This document shows positions 15,728 through 24,660 of a stretch of 34,141 bases of DNA, piece by piece. Both the position numbers and the translations under genes were made by a program. Source of the stretch: Pseudomonadota bacterium (GTDB taxonomy: Bacteria > Pseudomonadota > Alphaproteobacteria > Acetobacterales > Acetobacteraceae). The notes below the pieces were generated by a model. That model saw only the letters and a list, made by a program, of their open reading frames with translations, searched no databases and was not told the origin of the DNA. How positions within the stretch are numbered: the stretch's first letter is position 1; every line of letters starts with the position of its first letter. The stretch covers positions 43,868 through 78,008 of the forward strand of contig JABBOH010000021.1 of the NCBI GenBank assembly GCA_019351895.1, given 5' to 3'.

Positions 15728-16873
15728 TCAGCTCTTGCCATCAAAGAACTCCTTCACGCGCGCAAAGAAGCCGTCCGCTTCCGGACTGCCCTTGGTATGG
15801 CGCGTCGCCTCCTCCTCGAACTCCTCCATGAGTTCGCGCTGACGGCGGGTGAGGTGCTGCGGCGTTTCGACCGCGACCTGAATGTACATGTCCCCCCGCG
15901 CCGCGCTGCGAAGCACCGAGAAGCCCTTGGAACGCAGGCGGAACTGCTCGCCGCTTTGGGTTCCCGCGGGGATCTTCACCTTGGCGCGGCTGCCGTCGAT
16001 GACCGGCACTTCGATCTCGCCGCCGAGCGCCGCCTGCGAAATCCGCAGCGGGACGCGGCAGAGAATGTTGGCCCCCTCGCGCTGGAAGATCGGGTGGATG
16101 CGGATCGTGATGTGGACATAGAGGTCGCCCGGCGTGCCACCAGCACCGGCTGCCTCGCCCTCGCCCGAAAGCCGGATACGGGTGCCGTCTTCAACTCCCG
16201 CCGGGATCTGCACCTGAAGGCTCCGCTCGCGTCCAACCGTGCCGGCGCCATGGCAGACGCGGCAGGGGTTGCGGATGACACGGCCGCTGCCGCCGCAGGT
16301 CGGGCAGCTCCGCTCCACGAGGAAGAAGCCCTGCTGGGCGCGGACCTTCCCCATGCCGCCGCAGGTCGTGCAGGTGTCGCTCTGGCGGTCTTTGCCTTCC
16401 GAGCCGGTGCCCTCGCAAGCGTCGCAGTTGACGCGCGTCTGCACCTTGATCTGCGCCTTGGTGCCAAAGAAGGCTTCACTCAGATCGATGTCGATATTGG
16501 CGCGGATGTCCCCGCCGACGCGCTGAGCGCGGCCGCCACCGGCTCCAGGCCGCCGGCCCATGAAGTCACCGAACATCTGGTCGAATATGTCGCCGAGGCC
16601 GCCCGCTTGCGAGAAGTCGAAGCCGCCTGCCCCAGGTCCGCCACCGCCCTCGAACGCGGCGTGACCGAAACGATCATACGCAGCGCGCTTCTGATCGTCC
16701 TTCAGGACCTCGTAGGCTTCGTTCGCTTCCTTGAAGCGCGTCTCGGCCTGCTTGTCTCCCGGATTGCGGTCCGGGTGGAATTGCATCGCGAGCTTCCGGT
16801 AAGCCTTCTTCAGGTCCTCGGCGCTCGCGTCACGGGCGACGCCTAAAGTCGCGTAGTAGTCGTTCTTCGCCAT
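15728..16873 (-). CDS. dnaJ: Chaperone DnaJ (Hsp40)
   Basis: A 381-residue class A J-protein that delivers unfolded clients to DnaK and stimulates its ATPase. The J domain (1-70) has the HPD motif at 33-35. A Gly/Phe-rich linker (75-120) follows. The four zinc-finger repeats have cysteines at 150/153, 168/171, 190/193 and 204/207 (CDACEGTG, CTTCGGMG, CPTCGGSG, CRVCHGAG). C-terminal client-binding domains extend from about 215 to 350. Everything expected is present at normal length. It lies 153 nt downstream of dnaK on the same strand, separated by a strong hairpin that could reduce read-through. The Shine-Dalgarno (GAGAG seven bases ahead) is modest. Confidence 0.98.
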   Translation of the reverse strand: MAKNDYYATLGVARDASAEDLKKAYRKLAMQFHPDRNPGDKQAETRFKEANEAYEVLKDDQKRAAYDRFGHAAFEGGGGPGAGGFDFSQAGGLGDIFDQMFGDFMGRRPGAGGGRAQRVGGDIRANIDIDLSEAFFGTKAQIKVQTRVNCDACEGTGSEGKDRQSDTCTTCGGMGKVRAQQGFFLVERSCPTCGGSGRVIRNPCRVCHGAGTVGRERSLQVQIPAGVEDGTRIRLSGEGEAAGAGGTPGDLYVHITIRIHPIFQREGANILCRVPLRISQAALGGEIEVPVIDGSRAKVKIPAGTQSGEQFRLRSKGFSVLRSAARGDMYIQVAVETPQHLTRRQRELMEEFEEEATRHTKGSPEADGFFARVKEFFDGKS

Positions 16874-16960
16874 CGAATGCTCTCAGCCCCTTTTCCGGCG
16901 CCGGCAGCACCCTCGCCTCGCACTGGCACCGCTCGTCCTCAGAGGCGCCTATGCAAGGAA

Positions 16961-16993
16961 AGCGCCTGCGCTTCCGGTAAAAGCACAGGCGCT
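16961..16993 (-). terminator. Long hairpin between dnaK and dnaJ (terminator or attenuator)
   Basis: AGCGCCTG (16961-16968) pairs with CAGGCGCT (16986-16993). Inside, GCTT (16970-16973) pairs with AAGC (16981-16984) across a single mismatch, leaving a seven-base loop: twelve pairs in total. Read from dnaK towards dnaJ, the stem is followed by TTTCCTTG, a weak U-rich tail. Such a structure would give partial termination and more DnaK than DnaJ. Confidence 0.65.
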
Positions 16994-17026
16994 CGTCATG
17001 CCAGCCCGCAGCCCGTCAGTTAACGA

Positions 17027-18964
<1,938 letters not shown>

Positions 18965-18969
18965 TCGCA

Positions 18970-19015
18970 GTCTCCTATTAAGCGGGAGCAACCGACCCGA
19001 AGCACCGGCGCTCCC
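18970..19015 (-). other. dnaK leader with two mutually exclusive hairpins (possible RNA thermosensor)
   Basis: On the transcript (minus strand), GCUCCC lies 11-16 bases upstream of the AGGAGA Shine-Dalgarno. It can pair with the GGAGAC that contains that site (18970-18975), hiding it. Alternatively it pairs perfectly with GGGAGC 20 bases further upstream (19010-19015), leaving the site free. The sequence UUGCU followed by AGGA also resembles the pairing of ROSE-type RNA thermometers. Based only on complementarity; no folding energies were computed. Confidence 0.4.
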
Positions 19016-19036
19016 CTTGGGAACAACTCATAGACT

Positions 19037-19065
19037 AGATAGCTTTGGACCCGGTCCAAGACAAG
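19037..19065 (-). promoter_or_regulatory. Putative heat-shock (sigma-32 type) promoter of dnaK
   Basis: Reading towards dnaK, CTTG (19065-19062) is followed after 18 bases by GCTATCT (19043-19037). This matches the alphaproteobacterial heat-shock consensus CTTG-N17/18-CYTATNTNNG except at the first and last positions of the -10 part. A housekeeping-like reading (TTGTCT-N17-TATCTA) overlaps it. Transcription would start near 19030, leaving a ~66-nt leader. Confidence 0.5.
19045..19059. promoter_or_regulatory. Perfect palindrome inside the dnaK promoter spacer
   Basis: TTGGACC-C-GGTCCAA is a perfect 7-bp inverted repeat with a one-base centre, lying entirely between the proposed -35 and -10 boxes of the dnaK promoter. 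A protein bound there would block RNA polymerase or twist the spacer. It is not a CIRCE element, the usual HrcA target. Confidence 0.55.
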
Positions 19066-19072
19066 CGGCCCA

Positions 19073-19089
19073 TGCCCAAATTTTGGGCA
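19073..19089. promoter_or_regulatory. Second perfect palindrome upstream of the dnaK promoter
   Basis: TGCCCAAATTTTGGGCA is an 8-bp perfect inverted repeat with a one-base centre, eight bases upstream of the proposed -35 box. Its arms differ from those of the neighbouring palindrome, though both contain a CCAA/TTGG-like edge, so it may bind a different protein. A one-base loop cannot form an RNA hairpin, which favours a DNA operator. Confidence 0.5.
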
Positions 19090-19095
19090 GAGCAT

Positions 19096-19122
19096 CAAAA
19101 GTTACCGCCCCAACAAAAGTTA
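19096..19122. repeat. 9-bp direct repeat between grpE and dnaK
   Basis: CAAAAGTTA occurs at 19096-19104 and 19114-19122 with an 18-bp period, just upstream of the two palindromes and just past the grpE stop. It is AT-rich against a GC-rich background. It may be part of an upstream activator site for dnaK. Confidence 0.45.
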
Positions 19123-19139
19123 TGTCAGGGTGCTTTCGT

Positions 19140-19715
19140 TCAATCGGCTGAGATAGCCGCGGCAGGCGCCTTGGCCACAACGACCATCGCCGGGCGAAGC
19201 AGCCGTCCGTTCAGCGTCCAGGCCTGCGTCCACGCCTGAACGATCGTTCCCGGGGGATGATCCGTCGACTCCTGCTCCGCCATCGCCTGATGCAGGTTGG
19301 GGTCGAACAGCTTGCCCGTCGGGTCTTCAGTCTTCACGCCATTGCGTTCGAGGGTAGCGACGAAACTACGTTCGATCCCCTCAAACCCCTCGCGCAACTT
19401 GCCGATGATCTCCGGCTCGTCCTCGCTCCGGGGAGGCAGGCTATCGAGCCCTCGCTTCAGATTCTCCGCCACTTCGACGACATCGCGGGCGAACTTCTGG
19501 ACGGCGAATAGCCGCGCATCCTCCACCTCTCGCTTGGTCCGATGACGGAGATTAGCCATCTCCGCCTCCGACCTGATCCATCGCTCGCGCATCTCGTCGC
19601 GCTCGTTCTCAAGCTCCGCGAGACGATCGGCAACAGGGGTCTCGCCAGCCGCGTCCATCATAGGATCAGGGCCGCCGTCATGATCATGGGTCTTGTTTGA
19701 TTCGGTGTCGCTCAT
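19140..19715 (-). CDS. grpE: Nucleotide exchange factor GrpE
   Basis: A 191-residue GrpE that releases ADP from DnaK. The acidic, flexible N-terminus (MSDTESNKTHDHDGG) leads into a long dimerising coiled coil (RLAELENERDEMRERWIRSEAEMANLRHRTKRE, in pieces, ~30-65). The family motifs FARDVVEVAENLKRGL, GFEGIERSF and LFDPNLHQAM follow, and the beta-domain ends VVVAKA. The ATG at 19715 is preceded only by a weak AGG. The frame is open further upstream, but that stretch is Pro/Glu/Ala-rich and has no start with a ribosome site, so I do not include it. A heat-shock-like promoter lies directly ahead. dnaK is 175 nt downstream on the same strand; hrcA, often next to grpE, is 7 kb away. Confidence 0.96.
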   Translation of the reverse strand: MSDTESNKTHDHDGGPDPMMDAAGETPVADRLAELENERDEMRERWIRSEAEMANLRHRTKREVEDARLFAVQKFARDVVEVAENLKRGLDSLPPRSEDEPEIIGKLREGFEGIERSFVATLERNGVKTEDPTGKLFDPNLHQAMAEQESTDHPPGTIVQAWTQAWTLNGRLLRPAMVVVAKAPAAAISAD

Positions 19716-19723
19716 GGGACCTG

Positions 19724-19752
19724 AATTAGGTTTGAGGAAGGCGCCGCGCAAG
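19724..19752 (-). promoter_or_regulatory. Putative heat-shock promoter of grpE
   Basis: Reading towards grpE, CTTG (19752-19749), an 18-base spacer and CCTAATTCAG fit CTTG-N17/18-CYTATNTNNG with a single mismatch. The -10 element ends only eight bases before the ATG, so the mRNA would have almost no leader. The 215-bp gap to the histidine kinase holds nothing else that I recognise. Confidence 0.45.
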
Positions 19753-19930
19753 CGGTGGATACACGAAATTGCGAGGTGCCAGATGCGCTTGTGCAGAGTG
19801 GCGTCAGCCGCTTCGGCAGGCTGCCGGGCTTCCGCCGCGCGCCCGGCATCGGGTCCAGGCTCCTGTTCCGGCGGCCTTTCGGGTTCCGGCTCAGCCGCCG
19901 CCGCCTGGCCGTTCCCCGGCGGATGTTGGT

Positions 19931-21259
19931 TCACCGCGGCAGCCAGATGCAGAACCGCGATCCCTGGCCCTCCTCGCTGCTGATGACAAGCTGCCCGCGA
20001 TGACGGTTGACGATGTGCTTGACGATTGCAAGGCCCAGACCGGTGCCGCCGATGGCGCGCGACCGCCCCTTGTCGACGCGATAGAAGCGTTCGGTCAAGC
20101 GGGGGATATGCGCACGCGGAATGCCGGCGCCGTCGTCGCCTACAGTCAGCACGACACCCGGTCGGCTCGGCCAGGGCGCGCCCGCAACCTCCATCACCGA
20201 GAGCGTGATACACCCGCCCTCGCGACCGTATTTCAACGCGTTGTCGAGGAGGTTGCTTAACACCTGCGCCATCTGGTCCGCGTCGCCCGGGATCAACGGC
20301 AGATCCGTCAGGGTCAGGTCGAGGCGGACGCCCCGGCCGGTCACGCGCGGCTCGAAACCAGCCAGGATGCGCGGCACAAGCTGGCCGAAATCAATGCGCC
20401 CCTGCGGCGGCTGATGCTCCGAAATCTCGATCCGGGAGAGGCTGAGAAGGTCGTCGATCAGCCGGTTCATCCGCGCGGCCTCCCGCGCCATGATATCGAG
20501 AAATCGCTCGCGCGCCGGGCCGTCATCGCGGGCCGGTCCCTGCAGCGTCTCGACGAAGCCGATCAGGCTGGCAAGCGGCGTGCGCAACTCATGGCTCGCA
20601 TTGGCGACGAAGTCTGCCCGCATCCTCTCGACCGCACGTTCGCGGGTATGATCCACGAGGAGGATGGAGGCCTGACCCGCCTCGAACAGCCCCCCGTCCA
20701 GCGGCGTCACCGTCGCATGGATCTCACGCGGCACCGGCGCCGCGAACAGAAGATCGGCGGCCTGCGGCTCTCCCGTCGAGAGCGCCTTGTCGATGGCTCC
20801 GCGGAGCAACGGGTGGCGCAGCACGGCTGCTGCGTCGTCGCCCAGACTCTGCCGGGCCGCCTCGTTGGCGCGCTGGACGGTCCCGTCCGCGCTGACCAGA
20901 ATGAGCGGCTCGGGCAGACGCTCGATGATCGCCTTCTCGGCGCGCACCATGCCCCCGAGGCGGGTCTGCTCGATCCGCGCCCCCTCGGCTGTCTGGTGCA
21001 GCAGGGTCGCCAGGCGATCCACCTCGGGCATTCGCGGCGGCGGCGTCGGCAGACCGTGCGCGACCCGCTGCAGCCGCTCCAGATCTTGGCGCCACAGCAG
21101 AGCGACACCGAGGCCGGCAGCGCTCTCGGCGATAACGAGGCCAAGCATCGCCTCGGCATGGGCGGCACCTGTCGCCACCAGCACTATGCCGCCCAGTACA
21201 GGGACGCCGAGGATAAGGAGAAGAAACCGGCCGAGGCCCGGGCTGCGTGGCGAGGCCAC
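19931..21259 (-). CDS. PAS-containing sensor histidine kinase, PhoR-like
   Basis: A 442-residue membrane histidine kinase. Two N-terminal transmembrane helices (FLLLILGVPVLGGIVLVATG, AMLGLVIAESAAGLGVALLW) have almost no periplasmic loop between them. A PAS domain lies at about 106-205. The HisKA domain carries the phospho-acceptor His223 in NASHELRTPLASLIGF. The ATPase domain has the N box NLLDNALKYG (Asn340), G1 DDGAGIP (375-381), F box RFYRVDK and G2 GGTGLGLAIVK. All catalytic motifs are intact. The layout is that of PhoR, which senses phosphate status through the Pst/PhoU system, but no phoB, phoU or pst gene is in the window. It follows the LppC-type gene by 32 nt and precedes grpE. Its partner regulator cannot be named. 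Confidence 0.9.
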   Translation of the reverse strand: MASPRSPGLGRFLLLILGVPVLGGIVLVATGAAHAEAMLGLVIAESAAGLGVALLWRQDLERLQRVAHGLPTPPPRMPEVDRLATLLHQTAEGARIEQTRLGGMVRAEKAIIERLPEPLILVSADGTVQRANEAARQSLGDDAAAVLRHPLLRGAIDKALSTGEPQAADLLFAAPVPREIHATVTPLDGGLFEAGQASILLVDHTRERAVERMRADFVANASHELRTPLASLIGFVETLQGPARDDGPARERFLDIMAREAARMNRLIDDLLSLSRIEISEHQPPQGRIDFGQLVPRILAGFEPRVTGRGVRLDLTLTDLPLIPGDADQMAQVLSNLLDNALKYGREGGCITLSVMEVAGAPWPSRPGVVLTVGDDGAGIPRAHIPRLTERFYRVDKGRSRAIGGTGLGLAIVKHIVNRHRGQLVISSEEGQGSRFCIWLPR

Positions 21260-21291
21260 GCCGCCGACGGCCCGGCCGACCGGTGTCGCGC

Positions 21292-22536
21292 TCAGCTTCC
21301 CGGCGCCGAGAGCGAGGCCGGCGCGGGCTGGATGATCTGCGCCCCGCCGGCCTCGACCTGGAACACGGCAAGGCCACGTCGCACCGTGCCATCCGGATTG
21401 AGGACGAGCACGCCATCCGCCCCGGTGAAGCCCGAGGGGTTGGTCAGGGCAGACTGATTGATCTGACCGCCGGCGCTGGTCACGCGGGCAATGGCGCCGG
21501 CGTCAAAAGCGATCGCCGCCAGAGGCGATGGCTGGGCGCCATAGGCCGCGCTGTAGCTCCCGTTGAACTGCGTCGCAGCCGCGGGGTCCGGCGCCGCAAA
21601 CAGCGCGCCGCTGAAACCGGCCGCCGCCACGCTGGCGGGGTTGGCAGCCCAGAGCCCCGGGCCCAGCACAAGGACGGGACCCCGGTTCACGTCGTAATAG
21701 GGCATGAGGGTGGCAAGTTCGCCGAGACCGCTCCCCGTCTCGGCGATCAACAGGGCGTTGAAGGGCGGTGGCGGTATCGGCTCGTGTCGCAGTTTCGCTG
21801 CCTCCTGGCGACCGGCCACGGTATGCGAGCCGCGCAGCTGCTTGATCTGGGCATCGATCGGGCCGCGCCGGCTGGCATAGCCTGAAAGCGAGCGGAGGGC
21901 GCTGTTCATCGAGCCGAAGCTGCCCGGGCTATAGGTCTGTATGGTGGCGGACGCCACCGCGGTCGTCAGCGCCCGCCCCATCGCGTCGCCGAGCGGGCTG
22001 GTGGGCAGGAAGCCTGCGATGGTTCCGTGGCCTTGCGCATTGGCGGCCCGAACGAGCGCGCGAACCTGCTCCGCCGGCGTGATCCCGAGCGTCCAGAGAC
22101 CCGGCCGCGCCTCGTTCGAATCCGAGGTCAGCGAGAGGACATCGACATGCGCCGGCTGCGTCACGCTGGCGACAGCGCCCGCCTCGGTATCGGTCAGCGG
22201 GCCGACGATGAGCCCGGCACCAGCCGCGATCGCCTTCTGCGCCGCGGCAGCGGCACCCGCTGCCGTGCTGCCGGTGTCTAGTATGTCGAGCGAGGCCGCC
22301 GCGGGACCGAGGCCCAGCTTGACGGCGTTGACGATATCGGGTCCAGCCGCGGCATAAGCGCCGGTCAATGGAGCCAGCAGGGCCACCCGGCTTCCGGCAG
22401 GCGCGGGCTGGGCGGCTGCTCCGGCTTGCGGCGCGAGCGAGCCGGGGACCATGCTGCCCGGCGAGCCCGACGGCACGGCGCAGCTCGAGAGACCCAAAAC
22501 AGCGACGAGGAGAGCAGATGCCCGAGCGAGATCCAA
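21292..22536 (-). CDS. LppC-type lipoprotein, penicillin-binding protein activator family
   Basis: A 414-residue periplasmic lipoprotein related to LpoA/LppC, which in enterobacteria activates PBP1A from the outer membrane. I place the start at TTG 22536, where GGAGGG (22544-22549) is seven bases ahead. It gives a clean lipoprotein signal (MDLARASALLVAVLGLSSC) with lipid-anchored Cys19. After a Pro/Ala/Gly linker comes a type-1 periplasmic-binding fold: RVALLAPLTGAYAAAGPDIV, AAGAGLIVGPLTD, VLSLTSDSNE and FLPTSPLGDAMG. The C-terminal lobe has a QFNGSYSAAYGAQPSPLAA segment and a LNPDGTVRRGLAVFQV end. Longer in-frame starts would overlap rsmI more and lack a ribosome site. It diverges from rsmI, as lpoA and rsmI do in E. 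coli; here the two 5' ends overlap by 19 bases. Confidence 0.87.
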   Translation of the reverse strand: MDLARASALLVAVLGLSSCAVPSGSPGSMVPGSLAPQAGAAAQPAPAGSRVALLAPLTGAYAAAGPDIVNAVKLGLGPAAASLDILDTGSTAAGAAAAAQKAIAAGAGLIVGPLTDTEAGAVASVTQPAHVDVLSLTSDSNEARPGLWTLGITPAEQVRALVRAANAQGHGTIAGFLPTSPLGDAMGRALTTAVASATIQTYSPGSFGSMNSALRSLSGYASRRGPIDAQIKQLRGSHTVAGRQEAAKLRHEPIPPPPFNALLIAETGSGLGELATLMPYYDVNRGPVLVLGPGLWAANPASVAAAGFSGALFAAPDPAAATQFNGSYSAAYGAQPSPLAAIAFDAGAIARVTSAGGQINQSALTNPSGFTGADGVLVLNPDGTVRRGLAVFQVEAGGAQIIQPAPASLSAPGS

Positions 22537-23468
22537 GTCGTGACCCTCCGTTGGACGCGAAGCCGTCCGTTTCGCTTCTGCCGGCCGCCGAGGCTTGGCC
22601 TCATCTGGCCGGATCGCCCGCCGGTCTTGTGCTGGTTTCCACGCCGATCGGCAACCTGGGCGATATGACATCACGCGCCATCACAGTCCTGAGATTGGCA
22701 GATATCGTACTTTGTGAAGACACTCGCGTAACGTCTCGTCTGCTCTCCGCGCTCGGTATCCGGGCGCGGCTGGAGCCGCTTCACGATCATAACGAGGATC
22801 AGCGCATTCCGCGCCTGCTGGATGCCGCAGGCGCGGGACAGAAGCTGGCGCTCGTCAGCGACGCCGGGACACCGCTGATGTCCGACCCCGGCTTCCGCCT
22901 CGTCCGGGCGATGGTCGCGGCAGGGTTGAGCGTCACCGCCCTTCCCGGACCAAATGCCGCCGTGACCGCGCTATCGCTGTCGGGACTGCCACCGCACCCC
23001 TACCTGTTCCTCGGCTTCCCACCCCCGCGCGGCGGTGCACGGCGCACGGCCTTCGCCGCGTTGCGGGCGGCGGAGGCGGCAGGGCTCTCGGCCTCGATGG
23101 TATGGTACGAGTCCCCGCATCGCATCGAGGAGATGCTGCAAGACCTGCTGACCGTCTTCGGCGACCGGCCCGCAGCCCTTGCGCGCGAACTCACCAAGCA
23201 CTTCGAGGAGGTGCGGCGCGGCCTGCTTTCCGAGGTCCTGGCGGGGGTCACGGCCGATCCCCCGCGAGGCGAGATCACCGTCGTGCTGGCGCCGCCCGAC
23301 GCCGCCCGGCTGGAGATTTCGCCCGATAATCTCGACGCGCGGCTTCGCTCCGAGTTGGAGCACAGTCGCCTTAAGGAGGCGGTCGCGGTTGTGGCGGCCG
23401 AAACCGGGCTGCCGCGCCGGCAGGTCTATGCCCGCGCGCTGCTGCTCTCCGCCGAACCCCAAGGATGA
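22518..23468 (+). CDS. rsmI: 16S rRNA (cytidine(1402)-2'-O)-methyltransferase RsmI
   Basis: A 316-residue tetrapyrrole-methylase-fold enzyme that 2'-O-methylates C1402 of 16S rRNA with S-adenosylmethionine. Motifs in order are LVSTPIGNLGDMTSRA (from residue 39), LCEDTRVTSRLL (65-76), HDHNED (89-94), LVSDAGTPLMSDPG (112-125) and LPGPNAAVTALSLSGL (142-157). YESPHRIEEML and ARELTKHFEEV follow. The ATG at 22518 has AGGAG five bases ahead. About 30 residues precede the family core. Its start overlaps that of the divergent lipoprotein gene by 19 bases. yraN, which often follows rsmI, is absent. Confidence 0.96.
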   Translation: MPERDPSRDPPLDAKPSVSLLPAAEAWPHLAGSPAGLVLVSTPIGNLGDMTSRAITVLRLADIVLCEDTRVTSRLLSALGIRARLEPLHDHNEDQRIPRLLDAAGAGQKLALVSDAGTPLMSDPGFRLVRAMVAAGLSVTALPGPNAAVTALSLSGLPPHPYLFLGFPPPRGGARRTAFAALRAAEAAGLSASMVWYESPHRIEEMLQDLLTVFGDRPAALARELTKHFEEVRRGLLSEVLAGVTADPPRGEITVVLAPPDAARLEISPDNLDARLRSELEHSRLKEAVAVVAAETGLPRRQVYARALLLSAEPQG

Positions 23469-23561
23469 GGTCCGGAGCCGACCCGGCTATCGCCTCGCCG
23501 GGAGTTGCTTGGCGCTCGGCGTAATCAGCGGCAAGATAAGGCGACAAGCGCGGGAGGCTCC

Positions 23562-24617
23562 ATGACCGGTCGGACTTCATTCACGGCGACCGGCCTCATG
23601 CGCCCCATCGGCGGGCGGGTCTTCGCGATCTACGGCTTTCTCGGCCTGTTCAACCTCTGCGCCTGGATGTGGGCCGCCTTCGCCTTCCGCGATCATGGCC
23701 TGATGCTGGGCACGGCCTTTCTCGCCTACGCCTTCGGCCTTCGCCACGCCGTCGATGCCGACCATATCGCCGCGATCGACAACGTCACCCGGAAGCTGAT
23801 GCAGGAGGGGAAGCGCCCGGTCACCGTAGGGTTCTACTTCGCCATCGGGCATTCCCTGGTCGTGGTGCTCGCCGCCGCCATCGTCGCCGGGACCGCAATC
23901 ACGCTCGCAAACCGCTTCGGTAGATTCGAAGCGGTCGGCGCGGTCCTCGGGACGTTGATCTCAGCCATATTCCTGTTCGCGATCGCGCTGCTCAACCTGC
24001 TCGTCCTGCGGTCGATCTGGGCGAGCTTCCGTGCCGTCCGCCGCGGCGAGCGCTACCACGAGGCGGATTTCGATCTCCTCCTCAACAACCGCGGCTTCCT
24101 CGCCAGGCTGTCCCGGCCGCTGTTTCGCATCATCACGCAAAGCTGGCACATGCTGCCGCTCGGCTTCCTTTTCGGCCTCGGTTTCGATACCGCGAGCGAG
24201 GTGGCGCTGCTCGGCGTATCTGCGACGCAGGCGGCCCAAGGCATATCGATCTGGTCGATCATGGTCTTCCCGGCACTGTTCGCGGCGGGGATGTCGCTGA
24301 TCGACACCACCGACGGCATTCTCATGCTCGGCGCCTACAATTGGGCCTTCGTCAAACCGATCCGCAAGCTCTACTACAACCTCACGATCACCGCCGTGTC
24401 GGTGCTGGTGGCGGCCGCCGTGGGCGGCATCGAGGCGCTCGGCTTGATCAGCAGCCAGCTCAGCCTGAAAGGCTGGTTCTGGAGCGCGATCGACGCGCTG
24501 AACGACCATTTCGGAAAGCTCGGCTACGTGATCGTCGGGGTCTTCGTCCTGAGCTGGATCGTCTCGGCCGTCATCTACCGGCTGCGCGGCTATGACCGCA
24601 TTGAGGCGTCGTCTTGA
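23562..24617 (+). CDS. Nickel/cobalt transporter, NiCoT (HoxN/NixA) family
   Basis: A 351-residue high-affinity Ni2+/Co2+ permease with about eight transmembrane helices. The family signature RHAVDADHIAAIDNVTR is at 61-77, including the metal-binding HX4DH (His62, Asp67, His68). LGFDTASEVALLG and a SLIDTTDGILMLGAYNWAF segment are also present, together with the cytosolic loop ending RRGERYHEADFDLLLNNRGF. The ATG at 23562 follows GGGAGG and matches the usual start; an earlier start at 23505 lacks family support. Whether nickel or cobalt is preferred cannot be told: no urease, hydrogenase or cobalamin genes are nearby, and the 93-bp leader is too short for a cobalamin riboswitch. It converges on phaZ. 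Confidence 0.94.
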   Translation: MTGRTSFTATGLMRPIGGRVFAIYGFLGLFNLCAWMWAAFAFRDHGLMLGTAFLAYAFGLRHAVDADHIAAIDNVTRKLMQEGKRPVTVGFYFAIGHSLVVVLAAAIVAGTAITLANRFGRFEAVGAVLGTLISAIFLFAIALLNLLVLRSIWASFRAVRRGERYHEADFDLLLNNRGFLARLSRPLFRIITQSWHMLPLGFLFGLGFDTASEVALLGVSATQAAQGISIWSIMVFPALFAAGMSLIDTTDGILMLGAYNWAFVKPIRKLYYNLTITAVSVLVAAAVGGIEALGLISSQLSLKGWFWSAIDALNDHFGKLGYVIVGVFVLSWIVSAVIYRLRGYDRIEASS

Positions 24618-24622
24618 GCAGG

Positions 24623-24654
24623 CAGCGGTCCGTGCCGTGATCGGCACGCCGCTG
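24623..24654. terminator. Bidirectional hairpin between convergent NiCoT and phaZ genes
   Basis: CAGCGG-tcc-GTGCCG-TGAT-CGGCAC-g-CCGCTG gives two six-pair stem sections separated by a small internal loop, capped by a four-base loop. It lies within the 43-bp gap between the two stop codons. No T-run on either side. Confidence 0.7.
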
Positions 24655-24660
24655 TAGCAC

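Noticed and set aside
19716-19930. Open minus-strand frame extending grpE upstream with a Pro/Glu/Ala-rich stretch
   Set aside because: No start codon with a ribosome site, low-complexity composition, and grpE has a normal N-terminus at 19715.
23469-23561. Cobalamin riboswitch or nickel operator ahead of the NiCoT gene
   Set aside because: The gap is only 93 bases, and I see neither the B12-box pattern nor a NikR-type palindrome.
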